A stretch of DNA of 7,403 nucleotides from JBKJML01 sp046596415. Its GTDB lineage: Bacteria; Actinomycetota; Thermoleophilia; Gaiellales; Gaiellaceae. How positions within the stretch are numbered: position 1 is the first letter of the stretch; each line of letters opens with the position of its first letter. The notes under the pieces are model-generated. The model ran no database searches, was not told the DNA's origin, and saw only the letters and a program-made list of their open reading frames with translations. The stretch covers positions 1 through 7,403 of the forward strand of contig JBKJML010000231.1 in assembly GCA_046596415.1 (NCBI GenBank), written 5' to 3'. The position numbers and the translations under genes are program-made. This document shows, one piece after another, positions 7,317 to 7,403 of this stretch.

Positions 7317-7403
7317 TCACATTCCCAGTCCGCCGTCGACGAGCAGCACTTCGCCCGTGATGAACGAGGCGTCGTCGGAGCAGAGAAAGCGTACAGCGCC
7401 CGC
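7317..7403 (-). CDS. fabG: 3-oxoacyl-ACP reductase (SDR family), C-terminal 28 residues only
   Basis: Only the 3' end is inside the window. The 28 visible residues include VRFLCSDDASFITGEVLLVD and end GGLGM. This is the standard C-terminus of short-chain dehydrogenases of the FabG type (FLxS..ASxITGxxLxVDGG). FabG reduces 3-oxoacyl-ACP with NADPH and would act directly after FabF in the elongation cycle, which fits the position immediately upstream of fabF. The TGA stop is followed directly by the fabF ATG with no spacer. The catalytic Ser-Tyr-Lys and the cofactor-binding motif lie beyond the right edge, so another SDR cannot be fully excluded. FabI is disfavoured by the ending. Confidence 0.8.
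   Translation of the reverse strand, partial: AGAVRFLCSDDASFITGEVLLVDGGLGM

Overview
The window is very GC-rich and densely coded. Every recognisable gene lies on the minus strand, so the biological reading order runs from the right edge to the left. In that order it holds: the 3' end of a fabG-type reductase, fabF, two paralogous double-GNAT acetyltransferases, a zinc-ribbon ureohydrolase-fold protein, accD, accA, and a ligD that runs off the left edge. The gaps are tiny (5, 31 and 6 bases), or the genes abut or overlap (TGA|ATG, and GTGA twice). The only intergenic stretch longer than about 35 bases separates accA from ligD. No stretch over 300 bases lacks a gene, and I see no tRNA, rRNA, CRISPR array or insertion sequence.

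The composition, the GTG starts and the MshD-like (mycothiol synthase-like) GNATs suggest Actinomycetota. The separate AccA and AccD subunits argue against the common actinobacterial acyl-CoA carboxylase layout. A deep-branching class such as Thermoleophilia (Gaiellales or Solirubrobacterales) would fit. This assignment is inference, not a database result.

Right part (6054-7403): the fatty-acid elongation genes fabG and fabF, directly abutting with no acpP between them. Left-centre (1598-3394): accD and accA, the two carboxyltransferase subunits of acetyl-CoA carboxylase, which makes the malonyl-CoA that FabF-type condensation ultimately consumes. The biotin carboxylase and biotin carrier genes are not in view.

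Between these two lipid modules (3426-6048) sits a translationally coupled three-gene block. Two tandem-GNAT acetyltransferases, clearly a duplicated pair, are followed by an arginase/deacetylase-fold protein with an N-terminal four-cysteine zinc ribbon. In that protein a manganese-ligand histidine, the catalytic histidine and probably the guanidinium-binding glutamate of arginase are all replaced. This block is the least explained part of the window and the best candidate for undescribed biochemistry.

Far left (1-1548): a LigD non-homologous end-joining ligase with domain order PE-LIG-POL (the Pseudomonas order, not the mycobacterial one). Its start codon is non-ATG and uncertain.
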